Of a stretch of DNA of 64,000 nucleotides, positions 50,086 to 60,037 are shown one piece after another. Both the position numbers and the translations under genes were made by a program. The DNA lies in NCBI RefSeq assembly GCF_000010805.1, contig NC_012522.1, forward strand, positions 7,812,001-7,876,000. The letters are read 5' to 3'. This DNA is from Rhodococcus opacus B4. Its GTDB lineage: Bacteria > Actinomycetota > Actinomycetes > Mycobacteriales > Mycobacteriaceae. How positions within the stretch are numbered: position 1 is the stretch's first letter; each line of letters begins with the position of its first letter. The notes under the pieces are model-generated. The model searched no databases. It saw only the letters and a program-made list of their open reading frames with translations, and had not been told where the DNA came from.

Positions 50086-52172
50086 TACAGCTCGCCTCCG
50101 GGGTTCTTACTGCGGTGGGTCAGCCACCGGACACCACCGAGAGCGTCGATCGCCCGGTCCACGGAATCGAACAGGGCGACACCGGCGGCGGCCGCCACGG
50201 GCCGGAGCTGTCGAACCAACTCGTCCTGGTTCTCGTCGAATCCGCTCCGCAGCACCAGCGCGAGCGGGATACCACCACGGTCGGCGTTGACGAGGTCCTC
50301 GGTCAGCGACCGGACCAGCTTGTTTCCGGGCTCGACGGCCTGCATGTCGAACACGGTGCCGAGGTCGAGAAACGCACAGATCGCGTCGATCGAGTCGTCG
50401 GCTGCCACAGTGGAGACGATGGAGCCGGTGAAGCTGCCGGTCTCGTCGAACAGGGACCAGATCGGGATGTCGATCGGATTCGACAGGCTGGTTCCCGGGG
50501 CCTCGAACGATGCGAGGCGTTCGCGGGTGGATTCGGCGAACGGTGCCATCTGCAGATTCCACCGGTCGGCACGGTCGGAGCCGACCACGGCGACACCGCC
50601 GCCGCTGCCGATCAGGGCAAGATTGTCCCCGTCGAGCGCGGGAACGAATTGCAGGGCGGTGAGGACGTCGAGCAGTTGGTCGAGGTCGTCGACGAGAAGC
50701 ACTCCTGCTTGGCGGGCGGCATCTTCGAGGAGCTGCGGATCGCTGGCGAGGGCACCGGTGTGCGATGCGGCGGCGGCTCCGCCGGCGGCGGTGCGGCCCC
50801 CCTTGAGGAGGACGACGGGCTTGGTCATCGTCCGGGCGAGCCGGAAGAATTCACCGGCCCACCGATCGTCCTCGAGGTAGAACGCGGCAGCGTGCGTCCG
50901 CGGATCGGCTTGGCAGAAGGCGAGCAGTTCGGCGGGGCTCACGTCGTCGCAATTGCCGACCGAGCTGACGAAACTGAACTGCAGTCCGAGCTCGGTCCCG
51001 CGCCGCAGGATGTCACCGGCGTAGGTGCCGGATTGCGACACTACCGCCAGGTGCCCCTCAGTCGTGCTGGAGGCGTCGGTGCCGATCATGGTCATCCGCT
51101 CGTACGGCGTGTAATGGCCGATGCAGTTGGGGCCGAGTACCCGTAAGTCGTTCGTGCTCAGGATGTCGTCGAACCGCGGGGTGTCGGCGGTGAGGATGTG
51201 CGCGGTGCGGGTGCCGCGTTCGGCGAGCGCACGCAACGTGTCGGGTACCGCTGCGGCCGGTAGCGCGAGGACCGCGCGATCGATGTTCTCGGGAAGCGCA
51301 TCGATATCGGGCACGGTCGACACACCGTAGATGCTGGTGTTCTTGCCGCTGATCGGCACGATCTGGCCGGTGTAGCCGAAGTCGACGAGGCTGCGCACCG
51401 CTCGGAATCCCATTTTCCGTTCGTCGGCGGAGGCACCGACGATGGCCACAGATCGCGGGTAGATGGCGGGCCGCAAGGCCTCGTAACTGGCAGCTGGATC
51501 GGGGACCGGACGAACATGGCATTCGGTGACATCGAGTGCGGTTGCTCGGGCGTCGACGGCGACGATGCGATCGGAGGTGACGACGACCGGGTTGAAGTCG
51601 ACCTCGGTGATGTCCTCGTTGAGCAGCAGGCCGGACGACCCGCCGACGGCGACGAGCATCTCGACGACGTCGTCGAGGCGCTGCGGGAACCGCTTCTCGA
51701 TGACCCGTCCGAGTCGGGTGCTCGACACCATCCGCCGGGCCTCGACGGCATCGATCGGGGCCAGGGCGAACACCACATCGTCGAGTGTTTCGATGTCGAC
51801 ACCACCGTGGCCGAACATCACCACCGGGCCGAAGCCGGGTGCGTCGAGACCGCCGACCACGGCTTCGAGACCGGAGTCCACCATGGCCTCGACGGTGACG
51901 CCGCGGACCGTGGCACCCATGGCACGCTGCTTCTCGAGGAGCTCGTCGGTGCGGCGGTGGGTGTCCTCCGGCGCCACTCCGAGGAGGACTCCACCGGCTT
52001 TGCTCTTGTGGACGACGTTGTCGGCGACCAGTTTCACGGCGACGGGACGGCCGATTGCTACTGCGATCCGGCCGGCGTCGACGCCGTTGGTGGCGAAGGT
52101 GACCGCGTTGGCGGCGACGCCGTAGCGGACGGCAAGGTCGCGGACGGCGTCTTCGCGGATTCGTTGGGTCAT
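50085..52172 (-). CDS. NDP-forming acyl-CoA synthetase (ATP-grasp plus CoA-binding domains)
   Basis: 695 residues. An ATP-grasp domain (about 1-225) comes first, then a CoA-binding domain (RSVAIVGASADERKMGF from about 245) and ligase-type domains with the phospho-His loop SHTGALASD. It makes an acyl-CoA from an acid using ATP and releasing ADP and phosphate. The beta-alpha domain order is the reverse of the commonly described alpha-beta fusion. It overlaps the crotonase stop as ATGA and the MFS start by one base. Confidence 0.9.
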   Translation of the reverse strand: MTQRIREDAVRDLAVRYGVAANAVTFATNGVDAGRIAVAIGRPVAVKLVADNVVHKSKAGGVLLGVAPEDTHRRTDELLEKQRAMGATVRGVTVEAMVDSGLEAVVGGLDAPGFGPVVMFGHGGVDIETLDDVVFALAPIDAVEARRMVSSTRLGRVIEKRFPQRLDDVVEMLVAVGGSSGLLLNEDITEVDFNPVVVTSDRIVAVDARATALDVTECHVRPVPDPAASYEALRPAIYPRSVAIVGASADERKMGFRAVRSLVDFGYTGQIVPISGKNTSIYGVSTVPDIDALPENIDRAVLALPAAAVPDTLRALAERGTRTAHILTADTPRFDDILSTNDLRVLGPNCIGHYTPYERMTMIGTDASSTTEGHLAVVSQSGTYAGDILRRGTELGLQFSFVSSVGNCDDVSPAELLAFCQADPRTHAAAFYLEDDRWAGEFFRLARTMTKPVVLLKGGRTAAGGAAAASHTGALASDPQLLEDAARQAGVLLVDDLDQLLDVLTALQFVPALDGDNLALIGSGGGVAVVGSDRADRWNLQMAPFAESTRERLASFEAPGTSLSNPIDIPIWSLFDETGSFTGSIVSTVAADDSIDAICAFLDLGTVFDMQAVEPGNKLVRSLTEDLVNADRGGIPLALVLRSGFDENQDELVRQLRPVAAAAGVALFDSVDRAIDALGGVRWLTHRSKNPGGEL

Positions 52173-52981
52173 CGGTCCGCTCCCACCTTGTCGAGTCTGT
52201 CCTGCAGGTCGGCGGGTGCATCCGGGTACTGCGGTGGCCGCTTCTGCAGGAAGGACTGCACACCTTCGTCTCCGTCGGGCAGATCGCGGACCACCGCGGC
52301 GAGCAGCGGTTCGAGTGCGGTGCCGGCGTCGAGTCCGTCGTGCAGGGTCACCCGGAGGCCGGTCTTGATCGCCCGCACCACGGCGGGTGAGACCTCCGCG
52401 ATCTGATGTGCGAGCGCGAGTGCGCGGTCGAGGGTGTCGGCCGGGTCGCATACTTCGCTGACGAATCCGGATTCGCGGGCGGCGTCGGCGGCGACCGGTG
52501 CGGCGGTGGCCAGCATCTTGAACGCGACCGGGTAGCTCACGATGTCCAGCAGGCGACTCAACTGCCCGCCGACGGGGACCAGGCCGATGCGGGCGCCAAC
52601 GGCGCAGAATTTCGCGTTGTGGCCGGCGATCCGGATGTCGCAATTGAGTGCCAGAATGAAGCCGGCGGCGTAGGCTGCGCCGTTCACGGCCGCGATGACC
52701 GGGGTGCCGAGCTCGGCGGGCAGTGTGAAGGCGGCATTGGCCTCGGGGTCACCTGCTGTCTCCGGGTTGTGCAGGACTTCCTGCAGATCGTGTCCGGACG
52801 AGAAGGTGTTGGCGTCACCGGTGATCACTATGGCCCGGACGGACGTGGTCTGATCGGCCTCGAGCAGTAACTTCCGCAGTTGTGGGGCCATATCGCCGCT
52901 GAATGCGTTGCGCTTGGCGGGGTTTGCGACGGTGAGAATCCGGACTGGACCGTCGTCGGTCCGGTTGATGGTGGCAGTCAT
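52169..52981 (-). CDS. Enoyl-CoA hydratase/isomerase family protein
   Basis: 270 residues. The oxyanion segments FSSGHDLQEV and NGAAYAAGFILALNCDI are present, but both classical catalytic Glu positions are replaced (Ile in GFILAL; Gly in FCAVGARIG). It is therefore likely an isomerase, hydrolase, lyase or decarboxylase variant rather than a simple hydratase. I chose the ATG at 52981 since AGGAG lies about 11 bp upstream. It is coupled to the acyl-CoA synthetase, so it should act on that product. Confidence 0.85.
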   Translation of the reverse strand: MTATINRTDDGPVRILTVANPAKRNAFSGDMAPQLRKLLLEADQTTSVRAIVITGDANTFSSGHDLQEVLHNPETAGDPEANAAFTLPAELGTPVIAAVNGAAYAAGFILALNCDIRIAGHNAKFCAVGARIGLVPVGGQLSRLLDIVSYPVAFKMLATAAPVAADAARESGFVSEVCDPADTLDRALALAHQIAEVSPAVVRAIKTGLRVTLHDGLDAGTALEPLLAAVVRDLPDGDEGVQSFLQKRPPQYPDAPADLQDRLDKVGADR

Positions 52982-53002
52982 GGAAATCGGCACTCCTGAA
53001 GG

Positions 53003-54616
53003 TCAGTGGGCGGCGGGGGCGTTAGCGACGGCACCGGCGTTCGTGCCGGGTGCGGTCGATTCGGGTGATACCGGTGCGGTGGTGCTGATCTGCCGGGTAC
53101 GGCGCAGTGTCGAGGTGATACCGCTCCAGACGAGCGTCACGACGAGGTTCAGGATCAGCGCGGAGATGGCGATGTACATCGGCGAGGACAGAAAGAACGG
53201 GGCCGCCGTCGAGCCGCCGAAGTGACTGGCCTTGGGTGATGAGACGTTGTAGGCGGCGATCGTGCCGTAGGCGATACCGACTGCCCACCCTGCCAGCAGT
53301 GCCCGCTTGTCGGCGAAGCGTTCGGTGAACAGGCCGAGCAGCACCGTGGGGATGGTCTGCAGAATCCAGATACCGCCGAGCAACTGGAAATTGAGGGCGA
53401 ACTGGCTGTCGAGGGTCAGGACGAACACCAGCGCCCCGAGCTTGACCAGCACGGACACCACCTTGGAGATCTCGGTTTCCCGGCGGCTGGTGGTCTCGGA
53501 GCGGGAGAACTGGCGGATGATGTTCCGGCTGACCAGGTTCCCGGCGCCGATCGCCATGATCGCCGCAGGCACCAGGGCGCTCATCGCGATCGCGGCGTAG
53601 GCGACCCCGACGAACCACGAGGGGAACATCTCTTGCAGCAACTGCGGCACGGCGAACTGCGGATTGCCGTTGAGGGGTTCGATTCCGGCCGCCAGGGCCA
53701 TCATGCCCAGCAACGCCACGAAGCCCAGAAGCAAGGTGTAGATCGGAAGGACGGACATATTCCGGCGCACCGTGCGGGCGCCGCGGGCGGCGAAGACACC
53801 GGTGATGGCATGCGGGTACAGGAAGAACGCCATCCCGGATCCGAGCGCGAGGGTCATGTAGACGCTGGCGTTGACGCTGATCGCCGCCGCTTCCGGGTCG
53901 GGGGAGTTGGTGCGCTCGGCGATCGCGGCGCCGGCGTCGGCGAAGATCTGTCCGAAGCCGCCGAGTTTGATCGGGATGACGATGACGGCGACGATGACCA
54001 CGATGTAGGTCAGCCCGTCTTTGAGGAACGCGATCAGTGCCGGTGCGCGGATACCCGAGGAGTAGGTGTAGGCCGCGAGAACACCGAATGCGATGAACAG
54101 CGGCAGGTCGCGGACGATCCAGCTGGCGTTCGGGCCGGCCTGGATACCCATGGAGGCGAAGACGACCTCGAGGCCGACGAGCTGCAGCGCGAGGTAGGGC
54201 AGGGTGGCAAGCAGTCCGGTGAGGGTGATCGCCAGGCCGAGGGCTGGTGATTTGAAGCGGTCGTTGACGAAGTCGGTCAGCGTCACATAACCCTTCTCGT
54301 GGGCCAGCCGAACCAGGCGGGGCAGGAACAGGAATCCCAGCGAGTAGAGGACTACCGCGTTGGGTATCGCGTAGAAGCCGAAGGCGCCGATACTGAAGAT
54401 CGCCGCGGGTACAGCGATCAAGGTGTAGGCGGAGTACAGGTCGCCACCCAGCAGGAACCAGGTGATGAATCCGCCGAAGCCGCGGCCGCCGAGGGCCCAC
54501 TCATCGAGTTGATGCTCGTTCTTTGCGCGGCGCCATCGACTGGCCACAAAGCCCATTCCGGTCACCAACACGAACAGGACCATGAACACACCGAAGGTGA
54601 CACCGTTGAAGTTCAT
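53003..54616 (-). CDS. Sodium:solute symporter (SSS family), probable carboxylate uptake
   Basis: 537 residues with about 13 membrane segments and an Ala/Pro-rich C-terminal tail. RGFGGFITWFLLGGDLYSAY, the GFYAIPNAVV stretch and ALVPAAIMAIGAGNLVSRN are typical of monocarboxylate symporters such as MctC/ActP. It starts with an overlap on the DUF3311 gene, a common partner of such symporters. The crotonase and acyl-CoA synthetase that follow would activate the imported acid. Confidence 0.9.
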   Translation of the reverse strand: MNFNGVTFGVFMVLFVLVTGMGFVASRWRRAKNEHQLDEWALGGRGFGGFITWFLLGGDLYSAYTLIAVPAAIFSIGAFGFYAIPNAVVLYSLGFLFLPRLVRLAHEKGYVTLTDFVNDRFKSPALGLAITLTGLLATLPYLALQLVGLEVVFASMGIQAGPNASWIVRDLPLFIAFGVLAAYTYSSGIRAPALIAFLKDGLTYIVVIVAVIVIPIKLGGFGQIFADAGAAIAERTNSPDPEAAAISVNASVYMTLALGSGMAFFLYPHAITGVFAARGARTVRRNMSVLPIYTLLLGFVALLGMMALAAGIEPLNGNPQFAVPQLLQEMFPSWFVGVAYAAIAMSALVPAAIMAIGAGNLVSRNIIRQFSRSETTSRRETEISKVVSVLVKLGALVFVLTLDSQFALNFQLLGGIWILQTIPTVLLGLFTERFADKRALLAGWAVGIAYGTIAAYNVSSPKASHFGGSTAAPFFLSSPMYIAISALILNLVVTLVWSGITSTLRRTRQISTTAPVSPESTAPGTNAGAVANAPAAH

Positions 54617-54882
54617 TGTGTGTCACCGGTTTCGGTCTCGTTGCGGAAGGCGATGAAGTAGGTGGCGCCGCATCCGCAGGCGGCGGCGACCGCCATCGTC
54701 ATCTGGAACCAGTAGAAGAACGGCAAACCGCCGAGGGTGGGCTCGGTGCGCTGGTACAGCGGAACGGACAGGGCGAGTACGACCGGCGTGATCACGAGGA
54801 CCGCGCAGATGACGCGTTTGGTCCACGACAATGTGGGTCGAGGGTTGTCCGGAGGGGTGCTGGGCGGAGGCGCAGGAATCAT
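54613..54882 (-). CDS. DUF3311 small membrane protein
   Basis: 89 residues with two membrane segments (VICAVLVITPVVLALSVPLY and FYWFQMTMAVAAACGCGATY). DUF3311 proteins are regularly encoded just before SSS symporters and are thought to be accessory subunits. AGGAG lies 7 bp before the ATG. It is the first gene of the carboxylate operon, and its 4-bp overlap with the symporter supports joint function. Confidence 0.88.
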   Translation of the reverse strand: MIPAPPPSTPPDNPRPTLSWTKRVICAVLVITPVVLALSVPLYQRTEPTLGGLPFFYWFQMTMAVAAACGCGATYFIAFRNETETGDTQ

Positions 54883-55328
54883 TTTGATACTCCTAAATCT
54901 ATCGAAGTATTGGATGTGAGAATCAGATCACACCGGCGGTCGCTGGGTCAACGCCCAAGTTCTCGACACCGAAGATGCCCAACAAATGATCGAAAATATG
55001 TTGGGACAACCACATTCGGTGTCGCGGTTCGCGCGAAGTTGGAGAGTCATGATCGCGGAATGTCGTCGTCGACGTAGCAGGACAACGGGCGCGCCCACAC
55101 ACAGCACAACACCCCACCGGCGAGCAGGGGAGCGCCGCACATCAAGGCCACCGTGCGCAGAGTGAGGCCGAGGGCTGGCCATGTCCCGCGGTGGGATCCT
55201 CCACTCGGACGAGGACCAGCGTCAGAACGCCGGCCAGGACGAGACCCGCACCAGCGGTAACCACGTGGATCACTCTGGGGGACATCGCCACATCCCCCAG
55301 AGCAAGCATCCCGCGGCGTCCCAGCAGG
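54883..55328. other. Intergenic region upstream of the carboxylate operon
   Basis: This region should contain the promoter for the DUF3311-SSS operon (A+T-rich stretch at 54885-54915). Apart from a possible degenerate small membrane protein listed separately, no gene is seen. Confidence 0.4.
55047..55285 (-). pseudogene. Possible small two-segment membrane protein with a frameshift
   Basis: From an ATG at 55285 one frame encodes VIHVVTAGAGLVLAGVLTLV, a likely membrane helix. Another frame continues with TLRTVALMCGAPLLAGGVLC, a second hydrophobic stretch, and stops at 55047. Joining them needs one frameshift near 55160. It may be a decayed gene or chance. Confidence 0.25.
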
Positions 55329-56435
55329 CTACGGCAGCCGGTGCCATACGCTCGACCCACCGGCGTCGAACCCCCCGAACAGCGACTTTCCCCAAACGGG
55401 GGATCGATCCTTGTCGACCAAACCCGCGCGGACGCCTTCGACGAAGTCGGACGTACGGGCGAGATGGGTGGCGACATCCAGCTCCATCTTCAAACAGCGC
55501 AGCAGGTTCCGTTGTTTGCCCGCCGTCAACACCGCGAACGTCACCTCCAAGCTCTGCGGGGACGCCGAATCGAGTACCGCGAGAATTTCCCGTGACCATG
55601 AGCTGTGATGATCACGCAGGCGGGAGTAGATCTCGGACACGCTCGGTGCGCCAAAGCACCAATCGATCTCGCATCGGTGTTCAGCCAACCGGCTGGTGGT
55701 AGTCGGGGCTGCGGGAGGCAGTGAGCGCAGCACCTCATCGATCGGCGTTTGCGGGTTTTTCTCCAGCGCCGACACCACGAGGGCCACGTCGGCAACCCGA
55801 TGCGTGGCCAGCCCGGTGTGCATGGCATCACCAGCATCGAGACGGTAGCCCGTCAACCCGAGGTACATCCCGAGCGCACCTGGAAGGCGGGACAGGAAAT
55901 AGCTACCGCCGACATCCGGGAAGAACCCAATCGCGGTTTCGGGCATCGCCAGCACCGCCTTGTCACTGACGACACGGAACGCACCATGCACGGACAATCC
56001 CATTCCGCCGCCCATGCAGATCCCGTCGATCAGCGAGACCAAGGGGGTTGTGAGTTCCGCGATCCGGGCATTGAGGCGGTACTCGGAGGCAAAGAAGTCG
56101 TCACTGTCGCCGTATGCACCGGCGACAGTGTTCTGACGGATCTGGCGGATGTCCCCACCGGCGCAAAACGCCTTCGCACTCGAACTCTCCAGTACCACAG
56201 CGGTGCCCGGATCCTTCTCCCATTCGTCGATAGCACGGTGGAGTTGGTCGATCATCGATGTGGTCAGCGCGTTCAATGCCTTCGGGCGATTGAGCACGAT
56301 CCGGCCGATCGGCCCCTGGCGGAGATACCTGATCTCGTCACTGCCACCGAGAGCGATGGTGCGCGGTTCGGCCACAACAGCCGGGCGATCATGGGTAAGG
56401 GTGTATCCGCACCGCCCGAATCGGACCTCACTCAT
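55329..56435 (-). CDS. 3-hydroxyisobutyryl-CoA hydrolase (crotonase family)
   Basis: 368 residues, longer than ordinary crotonases by about 100, as in the HIBCH family. [27 protein letters not shown] and [20 protein letters not shown] are the diagnostic segments, with the family Glu and Asp in place. It would release free 3-hydroxyisobutyrate (or 3-hydroxypropionate) from the CoA ester in valine-type degradation. It overlaps the end of the MmsA gene by 8 bp. Confidence 0.9.
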   Translation of the reverse strand: MSEVRFGRCGYTLTHDRPAVVAEPRTIALGGSDEIRYLRQGPIGRIVLNRPKALNALTTSMIDQLHRAIDEWEKDPGTAVVLESSSAKAFCAGGDIRQIRQNTVAGAYGDSDDFFASEYRLNARIAELTTPLVSLIDGICMGGGMGLSVHGAFRVVSDKAVLAMPETAIGFFPDVGGSYFLSRLPGALGMYLGLTGYRLDAGDAMHTGLATHRVADVALVVSALEKNPQTPIDEVLRSLPPAAPTTTSRLAEHRCEIDWCFGAPSVSEIYSRLRDHHSSWSREILAVLDSASPQSLEVTFAVLTAGKQRNLLRCLKMELDVATHLARTSDFVEGVRAGLVDKDRSPVWGKSLFGGFDAGGSSVWHRLP

Positions 56436-57972
56436 GGGTGGGCATGGAGAAGTCGGTGCGGGTCTGGGTGTCGTTGGGCCAGCGGGTGGTGGCGGTCTTG
56501 TTGCGGGTGTAGAACCGCACGCCTTCGGGTCCGTGAATGTGGTGGTCACCGAACAGGGAGCGTTTCCAGCCGCCGAAGGAGTGGAAGGCCATCGGCACGG
56601 GGATCGGGACGTTGATGCCGACCATGCCGGCCTTGACCTGGGCGAGGTAGGTGCGGGCGGTGTTGCCGTCGGCGGTGAAGATGGCGGTGCCGTTACCGAA
56701 TTCATGATCGTTGACCAACTGGAGGGCCTTCTCGAACGATTCGGCGCGCACGATGGACAGGACCGGTCCGAAGATCTCCTCGAGGTAGATCCGCATTGTC
56801 GGGGTGACGTGGTCGAAGAGGGTGCCGCCGAGGAAGAACCCGTCGCCGGCGTTGGCGGGGATCCGCTCGCGTCCGTCGACGACGAGTTCGGCGCCCTCCT
56901 CGACGCCGAGGTCGATGTAAGAGGCGACCTTGTCGCGGTGCGCACCGGTCACCAACGGGCCCATCTCCACCTCGGCGGCGGTACCGGGGCCGACCTTCAG
57001 GTCGGCAAGAGCGGCGATCAACCGCTCACGCAGGGCGTTCGCGGTCTCCTCCCCGACCGGCACGGCCACGGAGATGGCCATGCAGCGTTCCCCTGCCGAG
57101 CCGTAGGCGGCACCCATCAGCGCGGACACGGCCTGGTCGAGATCGGCGTCGGGCATGATCACCATGTGGTTCTTCGCCCCGCCGAGGGCCTGCACGCGCT
57201 TGCCCTGCGCGGCAGCGGTGCTGTGGATGTACTCCGCGATCGGAGTGGACCCGACGAAGCTGATCGCCTCCACCTGATCGTGGGTCAGCAACGCGTCGAC
57301 CGCGACCTTGTCGCCGTGCACGACGTTGAACACCCCGTCCGGCAGACCCGCCTCGGTCAGCAACTTCGCGAGTTCGACGCTGAGGGTGGGGTCCTTCTCG
57401 GACGGCTTCATCACGAACGTGTTCCCACACGCCAAAGCGACGGGGAACATCCACATCGGGACCATGGCGGGGAAGTTGAACGGCGAGATGCCCGCGACGA
57501 CGCCGAGGGGCTGGCGGAAGGTGACTCCGTCGACGGCGCGGCCGACGTTCTCGGAGAACTCACCCTTGAGTTGCTGCGGGATGCCGCAAGCGAATTCGAC
57601 GACCTCGAGGCCGCGGGTGACCTCACCCTTGGCGTCGGAGTGCACCTTGCCGTGCTCTGCGGTGATGATCGCCGCCAGCCGATCCGAGTGCTGTTCGACG
57701 AGGTCGCGGAACCGGAACATCACGCGGGCCCGGATGTGCGCGGGGGTGGCCGACCAGGTCGGAAAGGCATCGGCGGCGGCAGTGACCGCGGTGTGAACGT
57801 CCGCGGGTGTGGCCATCGCGACCTTGCCGGTCACCTGCCCGGTGGCGGGGTTGTAGACGTCGGCGCGGGTGGCGGCGCCGCGGGCATCGACACGACCGGC
57901 GATGTAGTGGTCGATATCGACCGGCCGAGAGCCAGTGGTGTCGGTCGCCGGGGTGGGAAGGGTGGCAGTCAT
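56428..57972 (-). CDS. mmsA: Methylmalonate-semialdehyde dehydrogenase (CoA-acylating)
   Basis: 514 residues. Cys297 ([10 protein letters not shown]) is the nucleophile. The usual ALDH general-base Glu is replaced in LGGAKNHMV, a hallmark of CoA-acylating Mms[21 protein letters not shown] is also characteristic. It converts methylmalonate semialdehyde, CoA and NAD to propionyl-CoA and CO2, the final step of valine degradation. GGAG precedes the start. Confidence 0.93.
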   Translation of the reverse strand: MTATLPTPATDTTGSRPVDIDHYIAGRVDARGAATRADVYNPATGQVTGKVAMATPADVHTAVTAAADAFPTWSATPAHIRARVMFRFRDLVEQHSDRLAAIITAEHGKVHSDAKGEVTRGLEVVEFACGIPQQLKGEFSENVGRAVDGVTFRQPLGVVAGISPFNFPAMVPMWMFPVALACGNTFVMKPSEKDPTLSVELAKLLTEAGLPDGVFNVVHGDKVAVDALLTHDQVEAISFVGSTPIAEYIHSTAAAQGKRVQALGGAKNHMVIMPDADLDQAVSALMGAAYGSAGERCMAISVAVPVGEETANALRERLIAALADLKVGPGTAAEVEMGPLVTGAHRDKVASYIDLGVEEGAELVVDGRERIPANAGDGFFLGGTLFDHVTPTMRIYLEEIFGPVLSIVRAESFEKALQLVNDHEFGNGTAIFTADGNTARTYLAQVKAGMVGINVPIPVPMAFHSFGGWKRSLFGDHHIHGPEGVRFYTRNKTATTRWPNDTQTRTDFSMPTHE

Positions 57973-57997
57973 GTGAAGGTTTCTCCTGGAGGGGTTT

Positions 57998-59158
57998 TCA
58001 GCCGTAGATCTGGGCGTAGAGGTCGCGGATCTCGGCGTCGGTCGGGACGAGCGGGTTGTTGTTCGGTGACCCGGAGGCCAGGGCCTGCGCGGCCATCAGC
58101 GGGATCAGCTCGTTCCACCGGTCCTTTTCGATCCCGTACGCCTTGGGGGTGGGCACGGCCACGTCGCGGCACAGCTCGCGCAGTGCGTCGACGAGGTTGT
58201 TCGCGGCGGGCGTGTCGTCCTCGCCGACGGCGGCGACCCCGAGGGCGCGGGCGCAGTCGGCGTACCGCGACTGCGCGGCACCGACCGAGAATGCCGTCAC
58301 CGCGGGGAACAGCATGGCGTTCGACAAGCCGTGGGCGACGTGGAAGTGGGCGCCGATCGGGCGGCTCATCCCGTGCACGAGGGCAACGGAGGAGTTGGAG
58401 AACGCGATGCCGGCCTGGGTGGCGGCGAGCATCATCTGCTCACGGGCTTCGGCGTCACCGCCGTCGGTGTAGGCGCGGCGCAGGACGCGGCCGATGGTGC
58501 CGATCGCGGTCAGGGCGAGACTGTCCGAGAACGGGTTCGCCTTCTTGCTGACGTACGCCTCGATCGCGTGGGTCAGCGCATCGACGCCGGTGTCGGCGGT
58601 CAGCCGCGGCGGCATCGACACGGTCAACTCGTAGTCGATGACCGCGGCGACCGGCAGAAACGCCAGGCCCGGGCAGAGCATCTTCTCGTCGCTGACGCTG
58701 TCGGTGATGACCGTGAACTGGGTGGCCTCGGACCCGCTTCCGGCGGTGGTGGGGACCGCGATGACCGGCAGGGCCGGTCCCACATTGTTGCGGGGAGCCT
58801 TGTAGTCGCGCATCTGCCCGCCCTGGCGGCCGAGCATCCCGAGGGCCTTGGCGGTGTCCATCGGACTGCCGCCGCCGAACCCGATCACCGAATCGCAGTC
58901 GTGCTCGGCGATCGCGGCGACGCCCGCGTCGAGGGAAACGGTGGTCGGATCCGGGACTGTACCGTCGAACAGGCGCGGCGACAGACCGGCGGCCTCGAGG
59001 TTCTTGATCATCTGTTCCGCCGCGCCGGTGCCGACGAGGAAGGAATCGGTGACCACCAACGGGCGGGTCAGCCCGAGGCCGTTGACCACCTCGCCGATCT
59101 CGGCGACGGCGCCGCCGCCGATCCGCATGATCCGCGGAAGAGAAATGGGTGCAGACAT
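57998..59158 (-). CDS. Iron-containing (group III) alcohol dehydrogenase
   Basis: 386 residues. [13 protein letters not shown] binds the nucleotide; the metal ligands lie in [10 protein letters not shown] and [14 protein letters not shown], with three His and one Asp. It oxidises or reduces a short-chain hydroxy acid, alcohol or aldehyde. It stands between crotonase and mmsA, in the place where a 3-hydroxyisobutyrate dehydrogenase (MmsB) would be expected. No MmsB-like gene is seen in the window. Confidence 0.92.
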   Translation of the reverse strand: MSAPISLPRIMRIGGGAVAEIGEVVNGLGLTRPLVVTDSFLVGTGAAEQMIKNLEAAGLSPRLFDGTVPDPTTVSLDAGVAAIAEHDCDSVIGFGGGSPMDTAKALGMLGRQGGQMRDYKAPRNNVGPALPVIAVPTTAGSGSEATQFTVITDSVSDEKMLCPGLAFLPVAAVIDYELTVSMPPRLTADTGVDALTHAIEAYVSKKANPFSDSLALTAIGTIGRVLRRAYTDGGDAEAREQMMLAATQAGIAFSNSSVALVHGMSRPIGAHFHVAHGLSNAMLFPAVTAFSVGAAQSRYADCARALGVAAVGEDDTPAANNLVDALRELCRDVAVPTPKAYGIEKDRWNELIPLMAAQALASGSPNNNPLVPTDAEIRDLYAQIYG

Positions 59159-59172
59159 GGATTCTCTCGCTT

Positions 59173-59994
59173 TCAGCGATGGGTGAACATCGGGGTGCGC
59201 TTGTCGAGGAACGCCGACATCCCCTCGGCCTTGTCTTCGGTGGCGAAGGAAGCATGGAACATCCGCCGCTCGAAGCGCAGCCCCTCCGACAGGGTCGTCT
59301 CGAACGCGCGGTCGACCGACTCCTTGGCCATCAGCACCGCGGGCCGGGAGAACCCGGCGATCTTCGCCGCTGCCTTGACCGCTTCATCGACCACGTTGCT
59401 GGCCGGAACGACCCGAGCGACCAGCCCGATGCGCTCCGCCTCCTCGGCGTCGATTGTGCGACCGGTCAGGACCATGTCCATCGCCTTGGACTTGCCGACC
59501 GCGCGGGCCAGACGCTGGGTGCCGCCGGCGCCGGGCAGAATCCCGAGGGTGATCTCTGGCTGACCGAACTTGGCGGTCTCGGCAGCGATGATGAAGTCGC
59601 AGCTCATCGCGAGTTCGGCGCCGCCGCCGAGGGCGTAGCCGGCGACCGCGGCGATGATGGGCTTGCGGGTGGTGGAGGCGCGTTCCCAGCTGGCCGTGAT
59701 GAAGTCTTCGAGGTAGACGTCGGTGAAGGACTTGGGCTGCATCTCCTTGATGTCGGCGCCGGCGGCGAAGGCCTTGGCGCTGCCGGTCAGGACGACGGCG
59801 CCGATGCTGTCGTCGGCTTCGGTGGCATCGAGGGCGGCGGTCAGCTCCTCGGTGAGGGCGTTGCACAGGGCGTTGAGGGCCTTCGGACGGTCGAGCGTGA
59901 TCAGCGCAACCGGGCCCCGGCGTTCGACGCGGAGATGTTCGTAATCTCCCCCCTGGTCCTCGAACGAGGTGGCCTTCTCTGCAATGGCGGTCAT
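59173..59994 (-). CDS. Enoyl-CoA hydratase (canonical crotonase)
   Basis: 273 residues. [10 protein letters not shown] and [16 protein letters not shown] form the oxyanion hole and first Glu; [16 protein letters not shown] provides the second Glu. Both catalytic acids are therefore present, as in EchA/short-chain enoyl-CoA hydratase. It could hydrate crotonyl-CoA or methacrylyl-CoA. The ATG at 59994 follows GGAAGAA. It lies 14 bp before the alcohol dehydrogenase. Confidence 0.92.
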   Translation of the reverse strand: MTAIAEKATSFEDQGGDYEHLRVERRGPVALITLDRPKALNALCNALTEELTAALDATEADDSIGAVVLTGSAKAFAAGADIKEMQPKSFTDVYLEDFITASWERASTTRKPIIAAVAGYALGGGAELAMSCDFIIAAETAKFGQPEITLGILPGAGGTQRLARAVGKSKAMDMVLTGRTIDAEEAERIGLVARVVPASNVVDEAVKAAAKIAGFSRPAVLMAKESVDRAFETTLSEGLRFERRMFHASFATEDKAEGMSAFLDKRTPMFTHR

Positions 59995-60037
59995 TTCTTC
60001 CGCACTCCTGTTTCTAGTGTGTCGGTGATGGACGACG

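Noticed and set aside
54885-54915. A+T-rich leader resembling the stretch at 62350-62390 (both end in TTTAGGAG)
   Set aside because: The similarity is mainly the ribosome-binding site and A/T richness; no common palindrome could be defined.
56149-58551. An 800-codon plus-strand frame opposite mmsA and the alcohol dehydrogenase
   Set aside because: It is Gly/Arg/His-rich with no domain, and both minus-strand genes beneath it are well supported; it is a high-GC antisense frame.
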